Positions 1-9,631 of a DNA stretch of 31,907 bases are shown one piece after another. Below the pieces are notes generated by a model, which had not been told where the DNA came from, made no database searches, and saw only the letters and a list, made by a program, of their open reading frames with translations. Every line of letters starts with the position of its first letter. The stretch's first letter is position 1. Both the position numbers and the translations under genes were made by a program. Source of the stretch: Streptomyces sp. NRRL F-6492 (GTDB taxonomy: Bacteria; Actinomycetota; Actinomycetes; Streptomycetales; Streptomycetaceae); contig NZ_LGEG01000007.1 in assembly GCF_001280125.1 (NCBI RefSeq), forward strand, positions 1 through 31,907, read 5' to 3'.

Positions 1-1
1 C

Positions 2-3000
2 GGGCACGCTCAGGCGGCTGCCGGGGTGGGTGGTGTGATCAAGACGGTGATGGCGTTGCGGGCAGGGGTACTGCCGAAGACGCTGCACGCGCGGGAGCCT
101 TCGCCGTTCGTGGAGTGGGAGGGCTCTGGGGTCCGGCTGCTGGGGGAGCAGGAGGTGTGGCCCGAGCGCGGGCGTCCGCGCCGGGCGGGGGTGTCCTCGT
201 TCGGGATCAGCGGCACCAACAGCCACGTCATCCTCGAACAGGCCCCCGACGAGGCCGGATCCACCGCCCCCGACCTCGGCTCCGTCCCCGCCGCACCGCT
301 CGTGCTGAGCGCGCGGACCGAGCCGGCGCTGCGCGCCCACGCCGCCGCGCTGCACGACGCCCTCGCACGGGACAACGCCCCGCGCACGTCCGACGTCGCC
401 CACACGCTCGCCCGCCGGACCCGGTTCGACCACCGGGCCGTCGTGGACGCGGACGGAGACGTCCTGGCCGCGCTCGCGGCCGTACGGGACGGCCGACGGC
501 ACCCCCGGGCGGTCACCGGACGCGCCGAGCCCGACGGCCGGCTGGCGTTCCTCTTCTCCGGACAGGGCTCCCAGCGCGTCGGCATGGGCGCCGAACTGCT
601 CACCACCTCCCCGGTGTACGCCGCCGCGTTCGACGCCGTCGCCGCCCACCTCGACCCGCTCCTCGGCACCGCACTGCGCGACCTGGTCACCGGGGCGGAC
701 GGGGCGCTGCGAGAGACGCGGTACGCCCAGCCCGCGCTGTTCACCGTCGAGGTCGCGCTGTTCCGGCTCGCCGAGTCCCACGGCCTGCGACCGGACTTCG
801 TCATCGGCCACTCGGTCGGCGAACTCGCCGCCGCGCACGTCGCCGGGGTGCTGGACCTGCCCGACGCGGCCGTCCTCGTGGCCGCACGGGGCCGGCTCAT
901 GCAGTCCGCCCGGGAGGGCGGGGCCATGGCCGCCTTCGCCGCGACGGAGGAGCAGGCGGCCGGGCTCGTCGCCGCCTCGGACGGCACGGTCGGGCTCGCC
1001 GCCGTCAACGGACCGGACTCCGTCGTCCTGTCCGGGGACGCCGACGCCGTCGACCGGCTCGTCCGGCACTGGAAGAAGAGCGGACGCAAGGCGACCCGGC
1101 TCAAGGTCGGCCACGCCTTCCACTCGGCGCACATGGACGACGTCCTCGACGAGTTCCGCGCCGTCGTCACCGCGCTCTCCTTCTCCGCCCCCCGCCTCCC
1201 GGTCGTCTCCACCGTCACCGGCGCCACCGCCGACCCGCTCGAACTGACCGCCCCCGACTACTGGGTGCGCCAGATCCGGCGCCCCGTGCGGTTCGCCGAC
1301 GCCCTCCGCACGGCCACCGGACTCGGCGTCACCCGGTTCGCCGAACTCGGCCCCGACGGCACCCTGACCGCCCTCGCCCGGGAAGCCGGGACGGACCGCG
1401 TCGTGGCCGTGCCCCTGCTGCGCCCCGGCGCCCCCGAACGCGACACCGTACGGGCCGCGCTGAGCCGCCTCCACGTCGCGGGCGTCGACGTCGCCCTCGT
1501 GCCGGACCTTCCCGGCGCCGGGATCGTCGACCTGCCCCCGTACCCCTTCGAGACCCGCCGCTACTGGCTCGACGCGCCCGAGGAGAACGGCAGCGCCGAC
1601 GCGTACGGACTCGACGACGTCCGGCATCCGCTCCTCGCCGGAGCGACCGGACTGCCCGACGCGGGAACGCTGTTCACCGGATCGCTGTCACCGCGTCGGC
1701 GGCCCTGGCTGGCCGACCACCGGATCGACGGCCGGACCCTCGTCCCCGCGGCGGCGCTCGCCGAGCTCGCCCTGGCGGCCGGCCGCGCCCTCGGCCTGCC
1801 CACGCTCCGCGACTTCCTCGTCCGGTCCCCGCTGGAGCTCGACCCCGCCGCCGACGCGCCGCTCCAGGTCGCCGTCGACGCCGCCGGAGAGCTCACCGTA
1901 CGGGCCAGGGCCGCCGACGGGCAGTGGACCGTCCACGCCACCGCCCGGCTCACCGACGACCCCGTCCCCGCCGGGCCCGCTCCGGACGCGCCCGCCGGCG
2001 ACCGGATCGACCCGGGCGACCGCGCCGCGACCTACCGTCTGCTCGACGACGCCGGCTACGCCTACGGACCCGCCTTCCAGGGCCTGGCCGCCGCCCACCG
2101 CGACGCCACCGGCGCGCTGCGGGCCGAAGCCGAACTCCCGCCCGCCCTCCACGGGACCGCCGGCTCCTTCGGGATCCACCCGGCGCTCCTCGACGCGGCC
2201 CTGCACGTCCTGCCGCTGCACGCGCCCGACGGCCCCCGGCTCGTCCCGTACGCCCTCGACGGCGTCCGGCTGCACGAGCGCGGCGCCTCCCGGGTGACGG
2301 CCCGCCTGACGCCCGTGGGGCCCGGCGCCCACCGGCTCGACCTGACCACCCCGGACGGCCGGCCCGTCCTCACCGTGGAACGCCTGACGCTGCGCCCGCT
2401 GCCCACCGGGTCCGACCTGTACCGGACGGTGTGGGAGCCGACCGGACCGCTTGCCGCCCCGTCCGCCACCCCCGACGTGTTCGCCCCCGACGTGTCCGCC
2501 CCCGACGTGTCCGCCCTCGACCTGCTCCCCGCCGGCGCGACGGCGGACGACGACCCGCTCGCCGCCGCGGACGCGGTGCGGACCGCCGTCGCCGAGCGGC
2601 TCGCCGCGGACGCCACCGGCCCGCTGGTCGTCCTCACCCGGGGCCTCGCCGTCACCGACGGCGAACCCGCCCGCGCCGGGACGGCCGCCGCGTGGGGTCT
2701 CATCCGCGCCGTCCAGGCCGAACACCCCGGCCGGTTCACCCTGGTCGACACCGACGGCAGCCACGACGACGCCCTGCTCGCCGCGATCGCAGCCCAACTG
2801 CCGCAGGCCGCCGTCCGCGACGGCGTCCCCTACGCCCCGCGCCTGACGGCCGTGCCCGACACCCCGGACGCCGCGCCGGTCCCCTGGCCGCGCAGCGCCG
2901 CCGGCGGCACCGTCCTCGTCACCGGAGGGACCGGGGCACTCGGCCGGGCCACCGCCCGCCACCTGGTCACCCGGTACGGGGCCCGCACCCTGCTCCTCGT

Positions 3001-6000
3001 CTCCCGGCGCGGCCCGGAGCACCCGGACGCGGACGCGACCGTCGCCGAACTGGCCGCGCTCGGCGCGCGGGCCGAGGTCCGGGCCTGCGACACCGCCGAC
3101 CGCGACGCGCTCGCGGCCCTGCTCGCCGGACTCGACGCCCCGCTGTCCGCCGTCGTGCACACCGCCGGGATCGCCGAGGACGCGATCGCCGAACGGCTCA
3201 CCCCCGAGGCCCTGCGACGCCTGTTCGCACCGAAGACGCTCGCCGCGCACCACCTCGACGCACTCACCGGCGACGCCGCACTCGACGCCTTCGTGCTCTT
3301 CGGATCGGTCGCCGGAGTCCTCGGCACCGCCGGCCAGAGCGGCTACGGCGCCGCCAACGCCGCGCTCGACGCCGTGGCGCACGGACGACGGCGCGCCGGC
3401 CGGACGGCACTCACCGTCCACTGGGGCCTGTGGGACGCCGACGGCGGCCTCGCCGAAGGCCTCGGCGCACGGGACGTCACCCGCCTGGCACGGGCCGGGA
3501 TCAGGCCCCTGCCGGTCGCCGACGCGCTCGCGCTGCTCGACCGCGCGCTGCGCGCGGACCTGCCCGTGGTGACGGCCGCCGCGCTCGACGCCCGCGCGAC
3601 CGGACCGCGCCGGCTCCCCGCCGGCCCCGCACCGCGCACGCCGGACGCCGGCACGGGCCCGCGGGCCGCCGGCGGCGACGTGGCCCGGATCGTGCTCGAC
3701 GCCGTCGCCGACGTGCTCGGACACGCGCCGGACACCGTCCTCGACCCGGACCGCCCCTTCACCGACCTCGGCTTCGACTCCCTCACGGCCGTCGAACTGC
3801 GCAACCGCCTCACCACCGGCCTCGGCGTCCGGCTGCCCGGGACCGTCGTCTTCGACCACCCCACACCGACCGCCCTGATCGGCCACGCCACCGCCCTCCT
3901 GACGGACCCGGCCGGCGCCACGGACGTCACCGGCGCCGGCCCGGAGCCGTCGCCCGCCGTCGCCCCGGACGACGACCCCATCGCGATCGTCGGCATGGCC
4001 TGCCGCTTCCCCGGCGACGTCCGCACCCCCGCCGAACTGTGGGAGCTGCTCGTCTCCGGCACCGACGCCATCACCGAGTTCCCGGACGACCGCGGCTGGG
4101 ACCCGGACCTCTTCGACCCCGACCCCGACCACCCCGGCACCTCCTCCACCCGGCACGGCGGCTTCCTGCACGACGCCGCCGAGTTCGACCCCGCGTTCTT
4201 CGGGATCAGCCACCGCGAGGCCCTGGCCGTCGACCCGCAGCAGCGCCTGCTGCTGCAGACCGCCTGGGAGGCCGCGGAGGACGCCGGCATCGACCCCGCG
4301 AGCCTGCGCGGCACCGACAGCGGCGTGTTCGTCGGCGTCATGTACGCGGACTACGGCGCCCGGGTCCACCAGCACCGGGGCGCGGCCGCGGACCTGGAGG
4401 GCTATCTGGTCAGCGGCAGCGCCGGCAGCGTCGCCTCCGGCCGGGTCTCCTACACCCTCGGCCTCCAGGGGCCCGCGGTGACCGTCGACACGGCCTGCTC
4501 CTCCTCGCTCGTCGCCGTCCACCAGGCGGCCCAGGCCCTGCGGCTCGGCGAGTGCTCGCTGGCCCTCGCGGGCGGCGCGACCGTGATGGCGAGCCCCGCC
4601 ACGTTCGTCGAGTTCAGCCGTCAGCGCGGGCTCGCCCCCGACGGCCGCTGCAAGCCCTTCTCGGCCGACGCCGACGGCACCGCCTGGGCCGAGGGCGCCG
4701 GCCTCCTCGTCCTGGAACGCCTGTCGGACGCCCGCCGCGCAGGCCACCGCGTCCACGCCGTCCTGCGCGGCTCCGCCGTCAACCAGGACGGGGCCAGCAA
4801 CGGGCTGACCGCCCCCAACGGCCCCGCCCAGGAGCGCGTCATCCGCAGCGCCCTGGCTTCCGCCGGACTGCGCCCCGGCGACGTCCACGTCCTGGAGGCG
4901 CACGGCACCGGCACCCGCCTCGGCGACCCCGTGGAAGCGGGCGCGGTACTGCGCACCTACGGCCGCGAACGCGCCGGGAGCGGGCCGCTCCTGATGGGCT
5001 CGGTGAAGTCCAACCTCGGTCACACGCAGGCCGCGGCCGGCGTCGCCGGGATCATCAAGTCGGTCCTCGCCATGCGGCACGGCCGGGTCCCCGGCACGCT
5101 CCACCTGGAGCGGCTGAACGAGCACGTCGACTGGACCGAGGGCGAGGTGCGCGTCCCCACCCGCGCCACGCCGTGGCCCGGGGGCGAAGGACCGCGCCGC
5201 GCCGCCGTCTCCTCGTTCGGCATCGGCGGCACCAACGCCCACGTGATCCTGGAGCAGGGAGAGGACCCCGCCCCGCCGCCCGCCGCCGGACCCCCGGCGG
5301 ACGACGCCGCCCCGCGCGTCGTGCCCTGGGTGCTCAGCGCCCGCACCGAGGAGGGACTGCGGGAACAGGCCGTCCGGCTGCGCGGGCGCGTCCTGGACGA
5401 GCCGGCGACGCGCCCCGCCGACGTGGCGCTCTCCCTGGCGACCACCCGGACCGCCTTCGAGCACCGGGCCGTTGTCCTCGGCCGTGACCTGCCCGAACTC
5501 CTCGCCGGACTCGACCACCTCGCGGCGGGCACGAAGCCGGAACCCGCCGGTTTCCCCCTCGTCGTCACCGGAACCCCGGTGCGGGGCGAGACCGCGCTGC
5601 TCTTCACCGGCCAGGGCAGCCAGCGCGTCGGCATGGGCACGGCGCTCCACGCGGCGTTCCCCGCCTACGCGCGGGCCTTCGACGAGGCCGCGGAGGCGGT
5701 GCGCCGCGCGGGCGGCCCCGACGTCGCCGCGGCCGTCGCGGGACCCGACGCCGCCCACTCCGCGTCCGGCCCGGACCCGGACCTGGACCTGGACCTGGAC
5801 CTGGACCGGACGGAGAACACGCAGCCCGCCCTGTTCGTGGTCGAGGTCGCGCTGTACCGGCTGCTCGCCTCCTGGGGCCTGGCCGCGCCGTTCGTCGCCG
5901 GTCACTCCGTCGGCGAGATCGCGGCGGCCCACGCGGCGGGCGCGCTGAGCCTGGCCGACGCCGCCCACCTGGTCGTCCACCGCGGCCGGCTCATGGGCGA

Positions 6001-9000
6001 ACTGCCCGAGGGCGGTCTGATGGCCGCGGTCCAGGCGGATCCCGCCACGGTCGGGGCCGCCATGGCGGAGACCGGCCTGCGGGTGGACGTCGCCGCCGTC
6101 AACGCGCCCGGCTCGGTCGTCCTCTCCGGCGACGCCGAACCCGTCACCGCGCTCACCGAACTCCTCGCCGGACGCGGCCACCGCACCAAGCGGCTGACGG
6201 TCAGCCACGCCTTCCACTCCGCCCGGATGGAGCCGATGCTCGACGCCCTCCGGGACCGGCTGGCCACCCTGACCGCCACGGAACCGGCCGTCACCGTGGT
6301 CTCCACGCTCACCGCCCGCGAGGCCGGGGCGGACGTCCTCGGATCCCCGGCGCACTGGGCCGACCAGGTACGCGGCACCGTCCGGTTCGCCGACGCCCTC
6401 GACCGGCTGCGCGTCCTCGGCGCCACCCGCTTCCTGGAGATCGGACCGGACGCCGCCCTCACCGCGACGGCCGGGCAGACCGACCTCGGCCCCGCCGTGG
6501 CCGTACCGTCCCTGGACCGCCGGAAGGACGACCTCACGGCCCTCTGGTCCTTCGTGGCCGCCGCCCACGTGGCCGGCGTCGCCTGGGACTGGCACGCCCT
6601 GCTCGGCCCCGACGCCGTGACCGTGCCGCTCCCGACGTACCCGTTCGCCCGGGAACGCCTGTGGCTGCTGCCCCCGGCCGGCGGCGACGGCACCGCGACG
6701 GACATCGGTGCGGACGACCCCGGCCACCCGCTGCTGTCCGCCGCGCTCGCCGACCCCGACGGCGGGCGGACCGCGTACACCGGCGTCCTGTCGCACCGCC
6801 GGCAGCCGTGGCTCGCCGACCACGCCCTGCACGGCTCGCCGCTGCTGCCCGCCGCCGCCCTCGTCGACCTGCTGACCCGGCTGGCGCGGCGGCACGACGC
6901 GGACGCCCTCGCCGAACTCACCCTGCACGCCCCGCTCGTCATCGGCCCCGACACCGAGACCCGGCTGCGCGTCACCGTGGCCGAGGACGCCGTCCGCGTC
7001 CACGCCAGGACCGGCGACGCGCCCTGGACCCTCCACGCGGAGGCCCTGCTCGTCGTCGGGGAGGACACCGGGGAGGACGCCGGGGAAACCGCCCCGGACG
7101 TCTGGACGGGCGACCGGCCGCGCGGCGCGCGCCCCGTCGAACTCGACGACGTGTACGGAGCGTTCGCCGCGCACGGATACGACTACGGGCCCGCCTTCCG
7201 AGGCCTGCGCGCCCTGTGGTCCGACGGCGACACCCTCTACGCGGACGTGGACACCGGCGACCCCCTGGCCGCCGGCCTGCTGGACGCCGCCCTGCACCCG
7301 TGGATCGCCGACGCGCTGCGCCGCGGCGACGGCGGCGACGGGACCGACGTGAACGTGCCGTACAGCTGGCACGGGATCCGCGCGTACGCCGAGCCGTCCG
7401 GGCCGCTGCGCGCGCGGATCCGCCGCCTGGGCGAGACGGCCTTCGCCCTGGACGTCACCGACGACCTGGGCCGGCCCGTACTCGGCGTCGACGAGGTCCG
7501 GCTCCGCCCGGTTCCGGTGGCCGCGCTGGGCGCCGGTCGGCGGGAAGGCGGCACCCCGCTGCACGAGGTCGTCTGGAGGCCGGTCCCGCTCGACCCCACC
7601 GGACCGGCGGCCCGTACGGTCGCCCTCGTCCTGGGCGACCCCGGCGCGGCCGGGGGAATGCCGTTCCCGGTGGTGGCCGCGCCCGACGGGACCGAGGACA
7701 CCGTCGTCGCCGTCGCCGCGCACGACGACGTGCGCGCGAACCTGCGCGCGGTGCGCGAACTGATCCTCGCCCTGCCCGAGCACACCCGTCTGGTCGTACT
7801 GACCCGGGACGCCGTCGCGGCCGACCCGGCCGACGCGGTCACCGGGCTCGCCGAGGCGTCGCTCTGGGGACTCGTCCGCTCGGCACAGCACGAACACCCC
7901 GGCCGGATCGGCCTGGTCGACACCGACGGCCACGCCGACTCGACCGCCGCGCTGCCGCGCGCGGTCGCCGCCGGGGCCGACCAGACAGCCCTCCGGCGCG
8001 GCACCGCCCACCGGCCCCGGCTCGCCCCCGTCGCCCAGCCGGCGGGCACCGCGCCCGCGTTCGGCGACGGCACGGTGCTCGTCACCGGGGCGGGCGGCGC
8101 CCTCGGCTCGGCCGTCGCCCGCCACCTCGTCGCCCGCCACGGCGTCCGCGGCCTGCTCCTGGCGAGCCGGCGCGGCGACGCCGACCCCGCCCTGCGCGCC
8201 CTCGCCGAGGAACTGCGCACCATCGGCGACGGGCCCGTCGAGGTCCGCACCGCGGCGTGCGACCTCGCCGACGCGGCGGCGGTCGACCGGCTGGTCGCCG
8301 GTGTCGACCCCGCCCACCCGCTCACCGGGGTGTTCCACGCGGCCGGCACGCTCGACGACGCCGTCCTCGCCAACCTGACCGACGAGCGCCTCGACCACGT
8401 CCTGCGGCCCAAGGCCGACGCGGCCGCGCACCTCCACCGCGCCACCGCCGGACTGCCGCTCACCGCGTTCGTGCTGTTCTCCTCCGTCGCCGGCGTCCTC
8501 GGCAACGCGGGCCAGGCCGGCTACGCCGCGGCCAACGCCCACCTGGACGCCCTCGCCCAGCGCCGGGCCGCGGCCGGGCTCCCCGGCGTCTCGCTGGCCT
8601 GGGGCCTGTGGGAGAGCGACGACGCGTCCGGGATGGCGGGCTCGCTCGACACCGCAGCCCGGGCCAGGATCGACCGGCTCGGCATCCGCCCCCTGTCGAC
8701 CGCCGACGGACTCGGCCTGCTCGACGCCGCCCTCGCCCTCGGGGACAAGGCGCCCGCCCTGCTCGTCCCGGCGCGGTTCGACACGGCGGCCCTCGCGCGC
8801 AGGCCCGGAGGCCCGCCCCCGCTGCTCGCCGACCTCGTCCCCGCGCGGCGCGCGACGGCGGCGGAGCGCGGTCCCGCGGCCGTCCCGCTCACCGAGCGGG
8901 TGGCGGGCCTCGGACCCGAGGCCGCGCGCACCCTCGTCCTCGGCGTGGTCAGGGCGTGCGTCACCGAGGTGCTCGGCCTGCCCGGGAGCGTCCACGTCCC

Positions 9001-9385
9001 CGACGACCGGGGCCTGTTCGACCTGGGGCTCGACTCCCTGACCGCGATCGAGCTGCGCAACCGGCTCGGCGCGGAGGCCGGCACACGGCTCCCGGCCACC
9101 GTCCTGTTCGACCACCCCACCGTCCGGGACCTCACCGGCCACCTGCTGGAGCTCGCCGCCGGGGAGCGGACGGTGTTCGACGCGGACGCGCTGGGCGACT
9201 GGGTGAGCGCGGCGTCCGGCCTCGGGGCCGAGGACGGCCGGCGGGCCGGACTCGTCCGGGCCCTCAAGTCCGCCCTGGGGCGCCTGACCGGCCCGGACGA
9301 CGCCGACCCCGCGGCCGCCTTTGGAATGGATTCAGCCTCCGATGATGAACTCTTCGGGCTGCTGGACCGAGAACTGAACGACTGA
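2..9385 (+). CDS. Modular type I polyketide synthase, 5'-truncated: [KS]-AT-DH-KR-ACP / KS-AT-DH-KR-ACP
   Basis: The frame is open from nt 2 and enters inside a KS (GHAQAAAG at the third catalytic residue), so the true start is upstream. Residues are counted from the GTG at nt 26. First module: KS tail to ~72; AT ~173-470 with GHSVGE and HAFHS (malonyl-type); DH ~533-790 with HxxxGxxxxP (His codon nt 1718) and LLDAALH; KR ~960-1180 with GGTGALG plus Lys, Ser, Tyr and Asn; ACP ~1220-1295 with GFDSL (Ser codon nt 3779). Second module: KS ~1316-1740 with TACSSS (Cys codon nt 4496), EAHGTGT and NLGHTQ; AT ~1855-2160, again GHSVGE/HAFHS; DH ~2232-2490 with intact HxxxGxxxxP; KR ~2675-2900 with GAGGALG and the LDD of B-type KRs; ACP ~2970-3050 with GLDSL. 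The C-terminal DDELFGLLDREL is a docking helix. Neither module has an ER, so each should leave a C=C. By analogy this is the end of an AbyB1-type subunit (inference). Confidence 0.97.
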   Translation, partial: GHAQAAAGVGGVIKTVMALRAGVLPKTLHAREPSPFVEWEGSGVRLLGEQEVWPERGRPRRAGVSSFGISGTNSHVILEQAPDEAGSTAPDLGSVPAAPLVLSARTEPALRAHAAALHDALARDNAPRTSDVAHTLARRTRFDHRAVVDADGDVLAALAAVRDGRRHPRAVTGRAEPDGRLAFLFSGQGSQRVGMGAELLTTSPVYAAAFDAVAAHLDPLLGTALRDLVTGADGALRETRYAQPALFTVEVALFRLAESHGLRPDFVIGHSVGELAAAHVAGVLDLPDAAVLVAARGRLMQSAREGGAMAAFAATEEQAAGLVAASDGTVGLAAVNGPDSVVLSGDADAVDRLVRHWKKSGRKATRLKVGHAFHSAHMDDVLDEFRAVVTALSFSAPRLPVVSTVTGATADPLELTAPDYWVRQIRRPVRFADALRTATGLGVTRFAELGPDGTLTALAREAGTDRVVAVPLLRPGAPERDTVRAALSRLHVAGVDVALVPDLPGAGIVDLPPYPFETRRYWLDAPEENGSADAYGLDDVRHPLLAGATGLPDAGTLFTGSLSPRRRPWLADHRIDGRTLVPAAALAELALAAGRALGLPTLRDFLVRSPLELDPAADAPLQVAVDAAGELTVRARAADGQWTVHATARLTDDPVPAGPAPDAPAGDRIDPGDRAATYRLLDDAGYAYGPAFQGLAAAHRDATGALRAEAELPPALHGTAGSFGIHPALLDAALHVLPLHAPDGPRLVPYALDGVRLHERGASRVTARLTPVGPGAHRLDLTTPDGRPVLTVERLTLRPLPTGSDLYRTVWEPTGPLAAPSATPDVFAPDVSAPDVSALDLLPAGATADDDPLAAADAVRTAVAERLAADATGPLVVLTRGLAVTDGEPARAGTAAAWGLIRAVQAEHPGRFTLVDTDGSHDDALLAAIAAQLPQAAVRDGVPYAPRLTAVPDTPDAAPVPWPRSAAGGTVLVTGGTGALGRATARHLVTRYGARTLLLVSRRGPEHPDADATVAELAALGARAEVRACDTADRDALAALLAGLDAPLSAVVHTAGIAEDAIAERLTPEALRRLFAPKTLAAHHLDALTGDAALDAFVLFGSVAGVLGTAGQSGYGAANAALDAVAHGRRRAGRTALTVHWGLWDADGGLAEGLGARDVTRLARAGIRPLPVADALALLDRALRADLPVVTAAALDARATGPRRLPAGPAPRTPDAGTGPRAAGGDVARIVLDAVADVLGHAPDTVLDPDRPFTDLGFDSLTAVELRNRLTTGLGVRLPGTVVFDHPTPTALIGHATALLTDPAGATDVTGAGPEPSPAVAPDDDPIAIVGMACRFPGDVRTPAELWELLVSGTDAITEFPDDRGWDPDLFDPDPDHPGTSSTRHGGFLHDAAEFDPAFFGISHREALAVDPQQRLLLQTAWEAAEDAGIDPASLRGTDSGVFVGVMYADYGARVHQHRGAAADLEGYLVSGSAGSVASGRVSYTLGLQGPAVTVDTACSSSLVAVHQAAQALRLGECSLALAGGATVMASPATFVEFSRQRGLAPDGRCKPFSADADGTAWAEGAGLLVLERLSDARRAGHRVHAVLRGSAVNQDGASNGLTAPNGPAQERVIRSALASAGLRPGDVHVLEAHGTGTRLGDPVEAGAVLRTYGRERAGSGPLLMGSVKSNLGHTQAAAGVAGIIKSVLAMRHGRVPGTLHLERLNEHVDWTEGEVRVPTRATPWPGGEGPRRAAVSSFGIGGTNAHVILEQGEDPAPPPAAGPPADDAAPRVVPWVLSARTEEGLREQAVRLRGRVLDEPATRPADVALSLATTRTAFEHRAVVLGRDLPELLAGLDHLAAGTKPEPAGFPLVVTGTPVRGETALLFTGQGSQRVGMGTALHAAFPAYARAFDEAAEAVRRAGGPDVAAAVAGPDAAHSASGPDPDLDLDLDLDRTENTQPALFVVEVALYRLLASWGLAAPFVAGHSVGEIAAAHAAGALSLADAAHLVVHRGRLMGELPEGGLMAAVQADPATVGAAMAETGLRVDVAAVNAPGSVVLSGDAEPVTALTELLAGRGHRTKRLTVSHAFHSARMEPMLDALRDRLATLTATEPAVTVVSTLTAREAGADVLGSPAHWADQVRGTVRFADALDRLRVLGATRFLEIGPDAALTATAGQTDLGPAVAVPSLDRRKDDLTALWSFVAAAHVAGVAWDWHALLGPDAVTVPLPTYPFARERLWLLPPAGGDGTATDIGADDPGHPLLSAALADPDGGRTAYTGVLSHRRQPWLADHALHGSPLLPAAALVDLLTRLARRHDADALAELTLHAPLVIGPDTETRLRVTVAEDAVRVHARTGDAPWTLHAEALLVVGEDTGEDAGETAPDVWTGDRPRGARPVELDDVYGAFAAHGYDYGPAFRGLRALWSDGDTLYADVDTGDPLAAGLLDAALHPWIADALRRGDGGDGTDVNVPYSWHGIRAYAEPSGPLRARIRRLGETAFALDVTDDLGRPVLGVDEVRLRPVPVAALGAGRREGGTPLHEVVWRPVPLDPTGPAARTVALVLGDPGAAGGMPFPVVAAPDGTEDTVVAVAAHDDVRANLRAVRELILALPEHTRLVVLTRDAVAADPADAVTGLAEASLWGLVRSAQHEHPGRIGLVDTDGHADSTAALPRAVAAGADQTALRRGTAHRPRLAPVAQPAGTAPAFGDGTVLVTGAGGALGSAVARHLVARHGVRGLLLASRRGDADPALRALAEELRTIGDGPVEVRTAACDLADAAAVDRLVAGVDPAHPLTGVFHAAGTLDDAVLANLTDERLDHVLRPKADAAAHLHRATAGLPLTAFVLFSSVAGVLGNAGQAGYAAANAHLDALAQRRAAAGLPGVSLAWGLWESDDASGMAGSLDTAARARIDRLGIRPLSTADGLGLLDAALALGDKAPALLVPARFDTAALARRPGGPPPLLADLVPARRATAAERGPAAVPLTERVAGLGPEAARTLVLGVVRACVTEVLGLPGSVHVPDDRGLFDLGLDSLTAIELRNRLGAEAGTRLPATVLFDHPTVRDLTGHLLELAAGERTVFDADALGDWVSAASGLGAEDGRRAGLVRALKSALGRLTGPDDADPAAAFGMDSASDDELFGLLDRELND
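2471..2515 (+). repeat. 15-bp tandem repeat in DH-KR linker
   Basis: Three in-frame copies of cccgacgtgtccgcc, the first with one mismatch, encode repeated P-D-V-S/F-A. They lie at the start of the linker between DH and KR of the first module and do not disturb the frame. Confidence 0.85.
5782..5805 (+). repeat. 6-bp microsatellite inside AT domain
   Basis: Four copies of cctgga encode an alternating Leu-Asp run inside the second AT of this gene. It sits between the GQGSQ and GHSVG motifs, just before the conserved TQPALF helix. Canonical ATs have a short loop there, so this looks like an in-frame expansion. Confidence 0.85.
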
Positions 9386-9395
9386 CCGACCGAGT

Positions 9396-9458
9396 ACCGA
9401 CCGGGCCGGACCCGGCACCGACCGGGCCGGACCCGGCACCGACCGGGCCGGCCCGGAC
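9396..9458. repeat. 21-bp tandem repeat after first PKS gene
   Basis: Three head-to-tail 21-bp units, each starting accgaccgggccgg, begin 10 nt after the first PKS stop. The first two are identical (9396-9416, 9417-9437) and the third (9438-9458) diverges at its end. The whole 246-bp intergenic stretch 9386-9631 is built from ACCG/CCGG-type words. I see no convincing gene, terminator hairpin with a T run, or promoter in it. Confidence 0.8.
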
Positions 9459-9547
9459 ACCGGCCGAGCACCGAAAGGGCCGGGGCGGACCGAATACCCG
9501 CCCGCACCGGCCGCCGACCCGCACCAGGTGCCGGTCCGCACCGGGCG

Positions 9548-9588
9548 CCGGCCCGAACCGAGTACCGGCCCGAACCGAGTACCGGCCC
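9548..9588. repeat. 17-bp tandem repeat upstream of second PKS gene
   Basis: Two perfect copies of ccggcccgaaccgagta (9548-9564, 9565-9581) are followed by a partial third. They lie 44-84 nt before the next PKS start. The unit differs from the 21-bp repeat earlier in the same intergenic region but shares its CCGG/ACCGA vocabulary. Confidence 0.8.
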
Positions 9589-9615
9589 AGCCGAACTGAG
9601 CACCGACCGAGCTTC

Positions 9616-9620
9616 GGAGA
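9616..9620 (+). promoter_or_regulatory. Ribosome binding site of second PKS gene
   Basis: GGAGA lies 11 nt before the ATG at 9632. The spacing is a little long, but the encoded N-terminus ([13 protein letters not shown]) is a standard PKS docking helix, which supports this start. Confidence 0.5.
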
Positions 9621-9631
9621 GCGGTTTATCG

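Noticed and set aside
1688..9142. Very long open frame on the minus strand opposite the first PKS gene
   Set aside because: It mirrors the third-position GC bias of the real + strand gene. Its product is a low-complexity Gly/Arg/Val-rich chain with no domains.
9396..9588. CRISPR-like array in the intergenic repeats
   Set aside because: Units are directly adjacent, of two different short lengths, without unique spacers or cas genes.
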